The position numbers and the translations under genes are program-made. DNA of 64,000 nucleotides from Pseudomonadota bacterium (GTDB lineage Bacteria; Pseudomonadota; Gammaproteobacteria; Burkholderiales; Burkholderiaceae_C): NCBI GenBank assembly GCA_018241265.1, contig JAFEEF010000067.1, forward strand, positions 1 to 64,000, given 5' to 3'. This document shows, one piece after another, positions 18,026-24,537 of the stretch. Position 1 is the first letter of the stretch. Every line of letters begins with the position of its first letter. The notes beneath the pieces were generated by a model. The model was not told the origin of the DNA. It was given only the letters and a program-made list of their open reading frames with translations, and searched no databases.

Positions 18026-18211
18026 ATGGTCAAGCCCGCCCCATCGTTCGTGGCGTTGCCGGCTGAGCGTCGCTCGCCGGCCTTCGCGCAGACCGCGGCG
18101 CGGATGGCCGCGTCGAGCGTGATGGTCGAGAAAGACTTCTGGATGTGCTGGCTGCTCGGCCTGCTGTTCGCCGATCCCGAGCTGGCGCCTCACCCAATAC
18201 TGTCTACTTAG
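18026..18211 (+). pseudogene. AbiEii toxin, N-terminal fragment
   Basis: Sixty-one codons remain of a gene that should encode about 300 residues. The sequence MVEKDFWMCWLLGLLFADPELAPH is the characteristic start of AbiEii-like nucleotidyltransferase toxins; the next family motif (KGGTSLSK, part of the catalytic site) is missing. The frame enters the left inverted repeat of a mini insertion sequence at 18195 and stops in it. No later part of the toxin is visible to the right of the element, so the insertion was accompanied by loss of the rest. The toxin must be inactive. Confidence 0.75.
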
Positions 18212-18588
18212 AAGATGAATACTCCGCCTGAATTCTTCGGCGACCACATCCGCGCCTTACGTGTGCGGCCTGGCGGCGCGCGCTGCATGGGACCGGCGGG
18301 CGCTGGCGTGCAGTCGATCGGCACCCGTCTGGGCGCTCCCCAGGCGAAGGCCTGGTAGCGCGAGTTTCGCCGCTTGACCATGCGCGGAGACCGCTTGTTG
18401 AGCGTGCGCGTAGCGCGCAGCACCTCGTTGACGGCGCCAGGCGGCACCGCGCGCGCCATCAGGCTGGCGCCCAGGAAGTCCGTCAAGCGGGCGCCGTCGC
18501 CCAGCACTGCCTTGGTACGAGCCATGAGTCGTCTCCAGGAGGGGACTGGGCGTCAGCACACCAGATGTCATCTAAGCAGACAGTATTG
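18195..18588. mobile_element. 394-bp internally deleted IS4-type element
   Basis: Terminal inverted repeats CAATACTGTCTACTTAGA (18195-18212) and, on the other strand, CAATACTGTCTGCTTAGA (18571-18588) match at 17 of 18 positions. Between them is only the N-terminal part of an IS4-type transposase gene on the minus strand. The element is thus a non-autonomous derivative with intact ends that a full-length relative could mobilise. It has ended the AbiEii toxin gene. I could not identify a clear target-site duplication. Confidence 0.75.
18208..18525 (-). pseudogene. IS4-family transposase, N-terminal fragment
   Basis: A 105-codon frame starting at 18525. The first 52 residues (LGDGARLTDFLGASLMARAV, then PGAVNEVLRATRTLNKR) resemble the N-terminal domain of IS4-type transposases. 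The rest is a Pro/Arg-rich out-of-family sequence, and the DDE catalytic domain is absent. The frame runs into the left inverted repeat, showing that the middle and 3' part of the gene were deleted while the element's ends were kept. Confidence 0.6.
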
Positions 18589-19036
18589 TGATAAGCGTGC
18601 AGGCAGGCACCCGGCAAGTATCGAAGTCGGAGCACGAACCACGCCGGCAGGCGCCAAATCCGACCGAACCCAATACCACCCGTTTGGGTGATAGCCGCCT
18701 CATGCCATATCGGACATATTGGCATCAAAGGCTTGCGGCGTCGCCTAGACGACCAGCAAGCACCGATGGATGCTGAGGGAGGATCACATATGAACGGAGC
18801 TGGGCCCGGTCCGCCCCGCAAGCGCAGCGCGTGACGCGTACGTGCGCTACAGGCAGCATCTCGCTGGGCCGGATCCAGGCGCTCTCACCCGCATTCCCGA
18901 CGCTCGTGCATCCGGCAGGAGTATCGCCGTCCAGGGCCCAGCTCGCATGAGCAACGGCGACGCAGGGTGAAGCCCATCGCGCAATTCAAGAGCACAACTC
19001 CGTCGCCGCTAACACGACATCAACTCCCCAGCGACT
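18589..19036. other. Gene-poor scar sequence between the mini-IS and the toxin remnants
   Basis: No recognisable gene. There is an imperfect palindrome (ATGCCATAT, five bases, ATATTGGCAT) at 18702-18725, and a 14-codon reading frame at 18790 behind a good GGAGG. Neither is enough to call a feature. The right part becomes less GC-rich as the toxin-island DNA begins. Confidence 0.5.
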
Positions 19037-19240
19037 TTGTCTATACAAATATCAAAATCCGCTGAAGGACTCTACGAAGCCAATGCCAGCCCGCCGCACA
19101 CAAAGAGCGCTTGGCATACGGAGCATCCGATGCCCATACGTCAACTGATTGACGAATTGAGAAGAGCCGGATGCCATCCCACAGACATCACAGATACTCT
19201 GTATCAACTTGATCCAAATTGGCTATCAAAGCTAACTTGA
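19037..19240 (+). CDS. Small protein, possible orphan immunity protein
   Basis: Sixty-seven residues from a TTG start; no ATG gives the whole conserved-looking part. The sequence LYEANASPPHTKSAWHTEHP, then IDELRRAGCHPTDITDTLYQ and DPNWL, has the compact pattern of small proteins I have seen near polymorphic toxins, but I cannot name the family. Codon use is clearly more AT-rich than the chromosome (runs such as ATACAAATATCAAAATCC), pointing to transfer. It precedes a toxin-tip gene by 60 bp, with a small hairpin between. It may be an immunity gene left behind after loss of its own toxin. Confidence 0.45.
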   Translation: MSIQISKSAEGLYEANASPPHTKSAWHTEHPMPIRQLIDELRRAGCHPTDITDTLYQLDPNWLSKLT

Positions 19241-19261
19241 ATACATAATTTCAACCACTGC

Positions 19262-19282
19262 TGTTCGATTAAAAGTCGAACA
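19262..19282. repeat. 7-bp hairpin between toxin-island genes
   Basis: TGTTCGA (19262-19268) and TCGAACA (19276-19282) pair perfectly around a 7-nt A/T-rich loop. It may be a weak terminator after the small gene at 19037. Confidence 0.4.
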
Positions 19283-19299
19283 AATTCAACTGCTTAGCG

Positions 19300-19731
19300 A
19301 TGTCGGGCGGATTCACTTGGGCCGGTTCTACCAACATAGAGCGCAGCGTCGCTCGCGGTGCGCTGGGCGAATCGATGATGAGCATCGCCTCGACTGGCAA
19401 GACCGCAATCAGCGTGGGCGGTAAGAGCTACATGCCAGACGCACTGACCGACAGCGCTCTGATCGAGGTAAAGAACGTGGCCGCCATCGGCGCCTGCGAT
19501 GCCCAGCAAATCGCTGCGGAAGCGACCTACGCGTCGCAGAACGGACTCGGCATGAACCTCTACACCCGCACGGGCGCCGATCTGAGCCGGATCCAAGGCC
19601 TAATCGACAACGGCGCAATGTCGGTATCTACTATCCCCGGCGTCGGTACCAACGGCTTCCGCGTCTTGACGAACGGCGAAGGAGCGCTCTCCGGCTCTCT
19701 TATCGGCGGCTCCACGAACGGCCTCAAATAG
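19300..19731 (+). CDS. Orphan polymorphic-toxin tip, PD-(D/E)XK nuclease type
   Basis: A 143-residue protein. The core YMPDALTDSALIEVKNV is the PD...ExK active site of restriction-endonuclease-fold toxins (Tox-REase-7-like), followed by ATYASQNGLGMNLYTRTG and ISTIP-type segments found in Rhs/CDI toxin C-termini. Such domains are normally the last 130 or so residues of a very large Rhs protein. Here the domain stands alone with its own ATG and no Rhs core upstream. It is followed 2 bp later by a putative immunity gene. If expressed it would be a cytoplasmic DNase held in check by the neighbour; more likely it is a displaced cassette used for recombination with an rhs gene. Confidence 0.65.
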   Translation: MSGGFTWAGSTNIERSVARGALGESMMSIASTGKTAISVGGKSYMPDALTDSALIEVKNVAAIGACDAQQIAAEATYASQNGLGMNLYTRTGADLSRIQGLIDNGAMSVSTIPGVGTNGFRVLTNGEGALSGSLIGGSTNGLK

Positions 19732-19732
19732 G

Positions 19733-20506
19733 ATGACCATGACTGGCTTCTTGAAGACGCTTTTCGCCAAGGATCGGCCGCGCGAATTGATCGCGCGCGC
19801 CACTGTACAAAAGGCCCTAGTCGACGCCTTAGGTCCCCCGCTGCTCGCGGCGGGCTTCGGTCACTTCACAGCCGGGCGCGCGCTGCGGCATACGGAACAC
19901 TGGACCGACGTTATACAGATACGCTTCGTGAAGCCTGCACACTTGCCGGGCAATTCGCCATCGCTGCACTTAGGACGACACCTGGATTTCGTACCTGAGG
20001 ATGCAATTGGCGGGCCAATGCCCATGAAAGAAGGTCACCCGGATCCCAAGGAAGACCAGTGTCAACTGCGCAAAACACTATACAAGCGGACGCGTCAGAG
20101 GGAGACATCGTCGGCCAACGTCTGGTATATAGGTGGTGACATCGGTCAGCTCGCCGCATGTGCGGCCGAATGGACGAAAGCGATCGACGACGAGATCCTG
20201 CCATGGTTCGCTCAATTTGACTGCTGGGACGCGTTGCTTGAACTCCTGCTAACGGGCCAGCCTGACATTGAGCACCATTCGCGAGATCGAGTCTTTAGCG
20301 GCACTTGGAACTTTGGCAACTACTTCTCCCGCCATGTGGTCGCCGGCTTGGTAGCGCTGCAAGCGGGTCACAACGATGTAGCAGTTCAGCGGCTTGAGAA
20401 GGCGCTGCACGACGGCGGTGTTGTTGGGAAGGAGGGACGTGTGTTTCCGCTGCCCCCCGTCACGATCATCCAGATTCGCCAGGCGCTAGAGAAGGCGCGC
20501 GCGTGA
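19733..20506 (+). CDS. Putative immunity protein for the nuclease toxin tip
   Basis: A 257-residue cytoplasmic protein without signal or membrane segments, encoded one base after the toxin-tip stop. Its sequence (ALVDALGPPLLAAGFGHFTAG, then WTDVIQIRFVKP, then SLHLGRHLDFVPEDAIGG) resembles DUF4304-type immunity proteins, although I am not certain of the family. The C-terminal third is helical (VVAGLVALQAGHNDVAVQRLEKAL). Position directly behind a toxin tip is the main reason for the call. An ATG at 19739 is an alternative start. Base composition is lower in GC than the flanks. Confidence 0.55.
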   Translation: MTMTGFLKTLFAKDRPRELIARATVQKALVDALGPPLLAAGFGHFTAGRALRHTEHWTDVIQIRFVKPAHLPGNSPSLHLGRHLDFVPEDAIGGPMPMKEGHPDPKEDQCQLRKTLYKRTRQRETSSANVWYIGGDIGQLAACAAEWTKAIDDEILPWFAQFDCWDALLELLLTGQPDIEHHSRDRVFSGTWNFGNYFSRHVVAGLVALQAGHNDVAVQRLEKALHDGGVVGKEGRVFPLPPVTIIQIRQALEKARA

Positions 20507-20526
20507 TTGCGGCTGTAGGTTCCCGC

Positions 20527-21190
20527 ATGTACACGGCCAACGACCTGCCGGAGACGGTGAAGAACGCGCGCGGCTACGTCAGCAAGATCGAGTACGACGG
20601 CCTGGACCGGCGCAGCAAGCAGGACTACGCGCAGCCGGCGGTCACCGGCTCGGCCTCCACGACCGACTACGAGCAGTACGGCTACGACCCCGACGGCAAC
20701 TTGACGAGCCTGCGCAGGCGCAGCGGCCAGAGCATCACGCTCGGCTACGACGATCTGGACCGGCTGACATCACGCACTTATCCGACCGCGGCCGACAACG
20801 CCACGTTCGGCTACGACCTGCTGGGCCAGCGGCTGAGCGCCAATCTGACCGGCCACGCGGTGAGCTACGCGTGGGACAACGCGGGCCGGCTCTCCTCGAC
20901 GACGGCAGGCGGGAGAACGCTCGGCTACCTGTACGACGCCGCCAGCAATCGCGTCCGCACCACGTGGCCCGACACGGGCTTCTATGTCACGACAGGCTAC
21001 GACGCGCTCAACCGGCCGACGCAGGTCAAGGAACTCGGCACGACGACGCTGGCGGACTACAGCAGCTATGACGATCTCTCGCGCCAGGTGAGTGTCAGCC
21101 GCGGCAACGCGACCGCGACGAGTTACAGCTATTCGAACCAGGGCGCGCTGGCGACGCTGGCGATCAATCTGGCCGGTACGGCGCAGGACG
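20527..21190 (+). pseudogene. Rhs/YD-repeat protein, internal fragment
   Basis: About 220 codons of tandem YD repeats: KIEYDGLDRRSKQDY, QYGYDPDGNLTSLRRRSGQ, LGYDDLDRLTSRTYP, FGYDLLGQRLSAN, YAWDNAGRLSSTTAGGR, TGYDALNRPTQVKELG. The start follows directly on the immunity gene (the shared frame opens at 20503). The repeats break off after LAINLAGTAQD, at about 21190, where an IS3-type fragment begins. Neither the N-terminal carrier nor the conserved RhsA core and toxin tip is present, so this is a piece of a delivery protein, not a working gene. It links the toxin and immunity genes to a former Rhs locus. Confidence 0.75.
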
Positions 21191-21266
21191 AAGCGCATCG
21201 TCCACAAATCCACAGCCTGCGCCGCGGCGGGTCATCACAACACTCGGGGGCGAGTGAGAGAACGAT

Positions 21267-21614
21267 TTGGCTCGATACGGACAAGCATTCAAGAACCGCG
21301 CGGTGGCCCGGCTGCTGCCGCCGGAGAGCGCGCCGCTGGAAGTGGTGTCGCGTGAGGTCGGCGTCAGCGCCGATACCCTGGAGCGCTGGCGCAGCGAGGC
21401 GCTGGCGCAGCCCGTGCAGCAGCGCACCTGGACCGCGGCGGCGCGGCTGGAGGCCGTGATCAGCACTGCGGCGATGGACGAGGCTGCGCGCAACGCCTGG
21501 TGCCGCGAACACGGCGTGTATCCGCAGCTGTCGGCGCCGGCAGGCACGCACGTCAGACGGAGGGCCGCAGGGAGGCCGCGCCGATTTCAGGGCGCGAGGT
21601 GGAGTATGATTTAA
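21267..21614 (+). pseudogene. IS3-family OrfA fragment
   Basis: The first 85 residues (YGQAFKNRAVARLLPPE, then EVVSREVGVSADTLERWRSE, then AWCREHGVYPQ) are the helix-turn-helix part of an IS3-type transposase OrfA known from Burkholderiales. After VYPQ the frame leaves the family, and the leucine-zipper part and OrfB are missing. The left end of this element, about 21190, interrupts the Rhs fragment; the right end was lost before the ParDE operon. The start codon is TTG. Confidence 0.7.
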
Positions 21615-21622
21615 TCCTACTC
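21602..21622 (+). promoter_or_regulatory. ParDE promoter/operator palindrome
   Basis: GAGTATGATT, T, AATCCTACTC forms a 21-bp near-perfect palindrome (one mismatch per arm) ending 15 bp before the parD start. Its left arm contains TATGAT, a good sigma-70 -10 element. A site overlapping the -10 fits autorepression by the ParD ribbon-helix-helix protein. This is inferred from position and symmetry. Confidence 0.6.
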
Positions 21623-21637
21623 TTGCGGAGCCGCCCC

Positions 21638-21928
21638 ATGCGATCGACCCAACAGTTCAGCATCACCCTGCCCAACGAGATGGCCGACGCCGTTCGCGCC
21701 AAGGTCGCCTCGGGCGAATACGCCACCGAGAGCGAGGTGATCCGAGACGGCCTTCGAGCCTTGCAGGCTCGCGACCAGGCGGTGGAGGAATGGTTGCGCC
21801 GCGATGTCGCGGCGGCGTTCGATGCGATGAAGGCCGACCCGTCGCGTGCGGTCAGCACGGATCGTGTGAAGGCCCGATTAGCAGCAGCAGCCAAGAAGCC
21901 TCGCGCCAGGACTTCCAATGCCCTATGA
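21638..21928 (+). CDS. parD: ParD-type antitoxin
   Basis: A 96-residue antitoxin. Residues 6-45 (QFSITLPNEMADAVRAKVAS, then YATESEVIRDGLRALQARD) are the ribbon-helix-helix DNA-binding domain of ParD/CopG-type proteins; the C-terminal half is a Lys/Ala/Arg-rich flexible toxin-binding tail. It would neutralise ParE and repress its own operon. GGAG lies upstream of the ATG at 21638, and a palindromic operator sits at 21602-21622. The gene overlaps parE by 11 bp, which couples their translation. The pair looks intact, unlike the surrounding toxin genes. Confidence 0.88.
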   Translation: MRSTQQFSITLPNEMADAVRAKVASGEYATESEVIRDGLRALQARDQAVEEWLRRDVAAAFDAMKADPSRAVSTDRVKARLAAAAKKPRARTSNAL

Positions 21929-22247
21929 GGTCTTCTTCGCGCCTGAGGCCGACGATCAGCTTGAAGAGCTCTTCTCGTACATCGCAGATCGCGCGTCGGT
22001 CTTGACCGCCGAGCGATACACGTCGGCTATCGTTGCGACCTGCAAAGACCTATCGAAATTCCCTCGCCGCGGCGTGTCGCGCGATGACATCCGGCTGGGA
22101 CTGCGAGTGACGCATCACAGAGGGCGGACGATCATCGCCTACGCAATCGACGATGCGACGCGCCGCGTCACGATTTTGGGCGTGTTCTATGGCGGTCAGG
22201 AATACGCGACGTGGCTCGATCTCGAAGGCAGCGACGAAGAACCTTGA
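21918..22247 (+). CDS. parE: ParE-type toxin (RelE/ParE superfamily)
   Basis: A 109-residue toxin with the superfamily pattern: an N-terminal FFAPEADDQLEELFSYIAD helix pair, CKDLSKFPRRGVSRDDI, and the C-terminal strands RTIIAYAIDDATRRVTILGVFYGGQ. ParE toxins poison DNA gyrase, whereas RelE toxins cleave mRNA; the antitoxin type (ribbon-helix-helix) favours ParE. It overlaps the antitoxin gene by 11 bp. Its 3' end overlaps the 3' end of the convergent integrase gene by 52 bp, suggesting the pair helps keep the integrated DNA. Confidence 0.88.
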   Translation: MPYEVFFAPEADDQLEELFSYIADRASVLTAERYTSAIVATCKDLSKFPRRGVSRDDIRLGLRVTHHRGRTIIAYAIDDATRRVTILGVFYGGQEYATWLDLEGSDEEP

Positions 22248-23353
22248 GACTGGGCATTCGCGAACCAGCAGCGAGGTGAACCATGCCACCGACGCATGAT
22301 TTCAAGGAAGCGGGGCTGCAAGGCTTCCAAGCCGCTCCGAAACCGCGATCCCCGCTCAGGGAAGGTCCTTGCGAGTGCATCGGGTTGGAGGTGCGTGTAT
22401 CGACGCAGCATGTTCAACGTCTTGTGCCCGGTGATGGAGGCGACCTCCATCGGATTCAGCCCCTTCTCGAAGAGCCGAGACGCAGCCTCGTGGCGCAGGT
22501 CGTGCCAGCGCAGGCCGACGATGCCGAGCCGCTTCAACGTCTTCTTCCACACGCAGACGACTGCGTTCTGTGTCGTCGGGAAGACGCGACCGTCGGTCGA
22601 CCGCGGGAGCGACCGGAGAACGGCAACGGCTTTGAGCGAAAGCGGCAGAGCCGGCGGTACGCCCTTGTTGCCATGCTGTCGGTGTTGCGCGGGGATCCAG
22701 ACCACCTGTCGCGAAAGGTCGATCCAGTCCCATCGAAGGGCGATGAGCATGCCCTGCCGCAGGGAGGTCTCGATCGCGAGATCAAACGCCGGCCGAACCC
22801 ACGGGTTGTCGGATTCGGAAAGCGCTTGCAGGAGCCGGTCGTATTCGCCTGCCCGTAGGCGGCGGTCCCGCTCATTCGAACCGGACGGCTTCCTGATGTT
22901 CTTGAGCGGGTTCATGAGGCCTTCCATGCCCCATTCCTTGCGTGCAATCTCGAACATGTGGCTGACCAGGGCGAGTTCCAAGCGCACCGTGTTGGCCGCC
23001 CGTCCGGCGGCAAGGCGGTCGTCGCGGTACTTTGCGAAGTCGGCGCCTCGAAGGTTGGCCAGGAAGTAGTGCGCCAAGTCCTGGCGGAGCCAGTGCCGGA
23101 TTCGCTGGTGGTCCTGGGCCGGGTGCGCCTTGCCGGCCGAAATCTCGCGCTCGTAGCGCTGCAGCGCTTCCGCGAGAGTGGTCTTCTCCGACTCGACGCG
23201 CGACACGAAGATGCCGCGGTCCATCTCCGACTCCATGGTGCGTGACCATGCCTCGGCTTCGGCGCGGGTGTCGAAGGTGCGGTACTGCGGCGGGTAGCCC
23301 CGCCGGACGATCTGCGCGCGCCAGTAGCGACCGCGCTTGGAAACACTTGCCAC
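22196..23353 (-). CDS. Tyrosine recombinase / integrase (left copy)
   Basis: A 385-residue site-specific recombinase. It has an Arm-type N-terminus (SKRGRYWRAQIVRRGYPPQ, then FDTRAEAEAWS), a SAM-like core-binding domain (about 60-160), and a catalytic domain with the Arg in SLRQGMLIALRWDW, HDLRHEAASRL, GHKTLNMLRRY. All catalytic residues R, H-x-x-R, H and Y are present. The GTG at 23353 is chosen because AGGAG lies about 9 nt upstream. It lies to the left of the left att copy, next to tRNA-derived sequence, so it belongs to a different element from the capsid genes, one that used the same tRNA-Asn site. The C-terminal 40 residues run past the Tyr and overlap parE. Confidence 0.88.
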   Translation of the reverse strand: MASVSKRGRYWRAQIVRRGYPPQYRTFDTRAEAEAWSRTMESEMDRGIFVSRVESEKTTLAEALQRYEREISAGKAHPAQDHQRIRHWLRQDLAHYFLANLRGADFAKYRDDRLAAGRAANTVRLELALVSHMFEIARKEWGMEGLMNPLKNIRKPSGSNERDRRLRAGEYDRLLQALSESDNPWVRPAFDLAIETSLRQGMLIALRWDWIDLSRQVVWIPAQHRQHGNKGVPPALPLSLKAVAVLRSLPRSTDGRVFPTTQNAVVCVWKKTLKRLGIVGLRWHDLRHEAASRLFEKGLNPMEVASITGHKTLNMLRRYTHLQPDALARTFPERGSRFRSGLEALQPRFLEIMRRWHGSPRCWFANAQSQGSSSLPSRSSHVAYS

Positions 23354-23393
23354 GTTGACTGATCTCCTTGTTGGAGCAGTCGCCAGTCTTGGG

Positions 23394-23414
23394 CTGTGGC
23401 AAATCTGTGGCAAA
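23394..23414. repeat. Tandem CTGTGGCAAA repeats upstream of the left integrase
   Basis: CTGTGGCAAA occurs at 23394-23403 and again at 23405-23414. The 11-bp period is one helical turn. Their position between the integrase start and the att site suits arm-type integrase binding sites or an operator. Confidence 0.45.
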
Positions 23415-23445
23415 CACTGGTTTTGGACCGTGTTCACCAGCAAAA

Positions 23446-23473
23446 AAGGACTTGCACTCGCGTGCAAGTCCTT
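23446..23473 (-). terminator. Terminator downstream of the tRNA-Asn 3' sequence
   Basis: AAGGACTTGCAC and GTGCAAGTCCTT form a perfect 12-bp stem with a 4-nt loop. On the minus strand it is followed by a run of six T residues. It lies 17 bp beyond the left tRNA-derived repeat and is probably the original terminator of the tRNA-Asn gene, separated from it by the insertion. Confidence 0.75.
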
Positions 23474-23490
23474 GTTCTGCTTCGGCTTTC

Positions 23491-23537
23491 TTTGGCTCCC
23501 CGACCTGGGCTCGAACCAGGGACCTACGGATTAACAG
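23491..23537 (-). other. Left attachment site: 47-bp copy of the tRNA-Asn 3' part
   Basis: These 47 bp are identical to 32992-33038 and correspond, on the minus strand, to the anticodon-loop 3' side, variable loop, T arm, acceptor 3' strand and CCA of tRNA-Asn plus two bases. Beyond 23537 the sequence no longer resembles the tRNA. It is the att scar of the element to its right. Confidence 0.9.
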
Positions 23538-23591
23538 ACCCGCCTCAGACTCCGCGTTGCTCGATCATACACAGCGGCACTCTTGCAATGG

Positions 23592-23700
23592 TCGGGGGAG
23601 GATGGGGAGGGTTGCCAGATTGACGGGTATCGCGTGTGTGCGCGTGACGCGCGCCTGCGCGATACCCGTCAATGCGGAGACCCTCCCCATCCTCCCCCGA
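23592..23700. repeat. 109-nt two-tier perfect hairpin
   Basis: Outer arms of 21 bp (23592-23612 and 23680-23700; G-rich, starting TCGGGGGAGGATGGGG) and inner arms of 15 bp, TTGACGGGTATCGCG (23620-23634) and its complement (23658-23672), are each perfect. They are separated by unpaired 7-nt bulges on both sides. The 23-nt loop contains a further GCGCG-CGCGC pairing. The G-rich arm has four G runs and could also form a G-quadruplex. It lies just inside the left att site. It is far longer than a terminator and has no T tract. Candidate roles are a replication or packaging signal or a structured RNA. Confidence 0.85.
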
Positions 23701-23804
23701 GGGCAGGCCACGCCCGAATACAACCCCCCTTGGCGGACGCGGTGACTAGCGTTTCGTCGGGGCTCGAACTACCCGCGAGACCCGGGGGTCGAGGAGAACC
23801 TGAG

Positions 23805-23835
23805 GGGGGGGCAAACAACCGATGTTTGCCCTTAC
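23805..23835 (+). repeat. 31-bp inverted flanking repeat, left copy
   Basis: A G run, then GGGCAAACA-N5-TGTTTGCCC (a 9-bp perfect stem, 23809-23831), then TTAC. The same 31 bp occur in reverse orientation at 31327-31357 with one mismatch, in the loop. The pair encloses all structural genes and the helicase gene. The spacing between copies is about 7.5 kb. Confidence 0.85.
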
Positions 23836-24015
23836 GGCGTGGCGTGCTGCCGGCGATAGTTGACGGATGCCATCGCCTCATCGCCGCGCTTCCTCGGATG
23901 GCCGTCCCACCGGGGCAGCTGGCAGGGGTCGAGTAGGTTCTTCGGGCCTCCTCCTGTCGCGGGTGATTCGAGCCCCGACCTTTTCGCAGTCACGACCCTT
24001 CTCCAGGGGGATTAA

Positions 24016-24483
24016 GTGAAGCACGAGGCGACCAGCAGCGCGGCGGCCAGCGCCATGCTGGCCATCGTCTCGTCGGTGTCGCGTAGAGCGTCCGACTCGT
24101 CGTCGCCCATCGAGCGAGCCGCGGAGGTTCGCGAAGTCGTCACGCTGCTGCGAGGCGCGGCGTCGCCTGCGGCTCTCCGACACGCGGCAGCACTTGAAGC
24201 ATGGCTGTCGGAGGGTGGCGACCTGAACAGGTTGCTCGGGCTCCGCCCGCGGCGCGGTGGCGCCTTCGAGACCTTGCATCGCGGCTCCAGACTTCGGCAG
24301 CGCAACGCGGCGATCAGGGGCGTGGCTGCCGGCCTCGATGGCCCGGTCCACCAGCGAGCCGAAACGCTCGCCGCGATGCTTCGGCGCGGCGACCCTGCCG
24401 TCCTCGTAATCCGCCAGATCGCCGAGCCGCCGAGCTCAGCCGCCCAGATCGCTCGCATCCTGCGCAGCACTCCTCGCGATTGA
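24016..24483 (+). CDS. Hypothetical element protein, 155 aa
   Basis: The family is not recognised. The protein is helical and Ala/Arg-rich (AAALEAWLSEGGDLNRLLGL, then AETLAAMLRRGDPAVLVIRQIA), without signal or membrane segments. The start is a GTG at 24016 with GGGGG 6 nt upstream. It is the first plus-strand gene of the element, between the inverted repeat at 23805 and the capsid gene. In phages this position often holds packaging or small accessory genes, but nothing in the sequence shows a terminase small subunit with certainty. Confidence 0.6.
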   Translation: MKHEATSSAAASAMLAIVSSVSRRASDSSSPIERAAEVREVVTLLRGAASPAALRHAAALEAWLSEGGDLNRLLGLRPRRGGAFETLHRGSRLRQRNAAIRGVAAGLDGPVHQRAETLAAMLRRGDPAVLVIRQIAEPPSSAAQIARILRSTPRD

Positions 24484-24537
24484 CATCGAATCGCGATTCT
24501 TTGTCCAAAGCGTCATAGACGGGAACATCGCCTCACC

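Noticed and set aside
18790-18834. A 14-codon gene with a strong ribosome-binding site
   Set aside because: It is too short and has no conservation signal that can be seen; it may be chance in a scar region.
23491-23580. A second complete tRNA-Asn
   Set aside because: Only the 3' 47 bp are present; the D arm and 5' acceptor strand are missing, so it is an att copy.
23592-23700. A retron or CRISPR-type RNA locus at the long hairpin
   Set aside because: No reverse transcriptase gene and no spaced repeats are present. The structure is a single inverted repeat.
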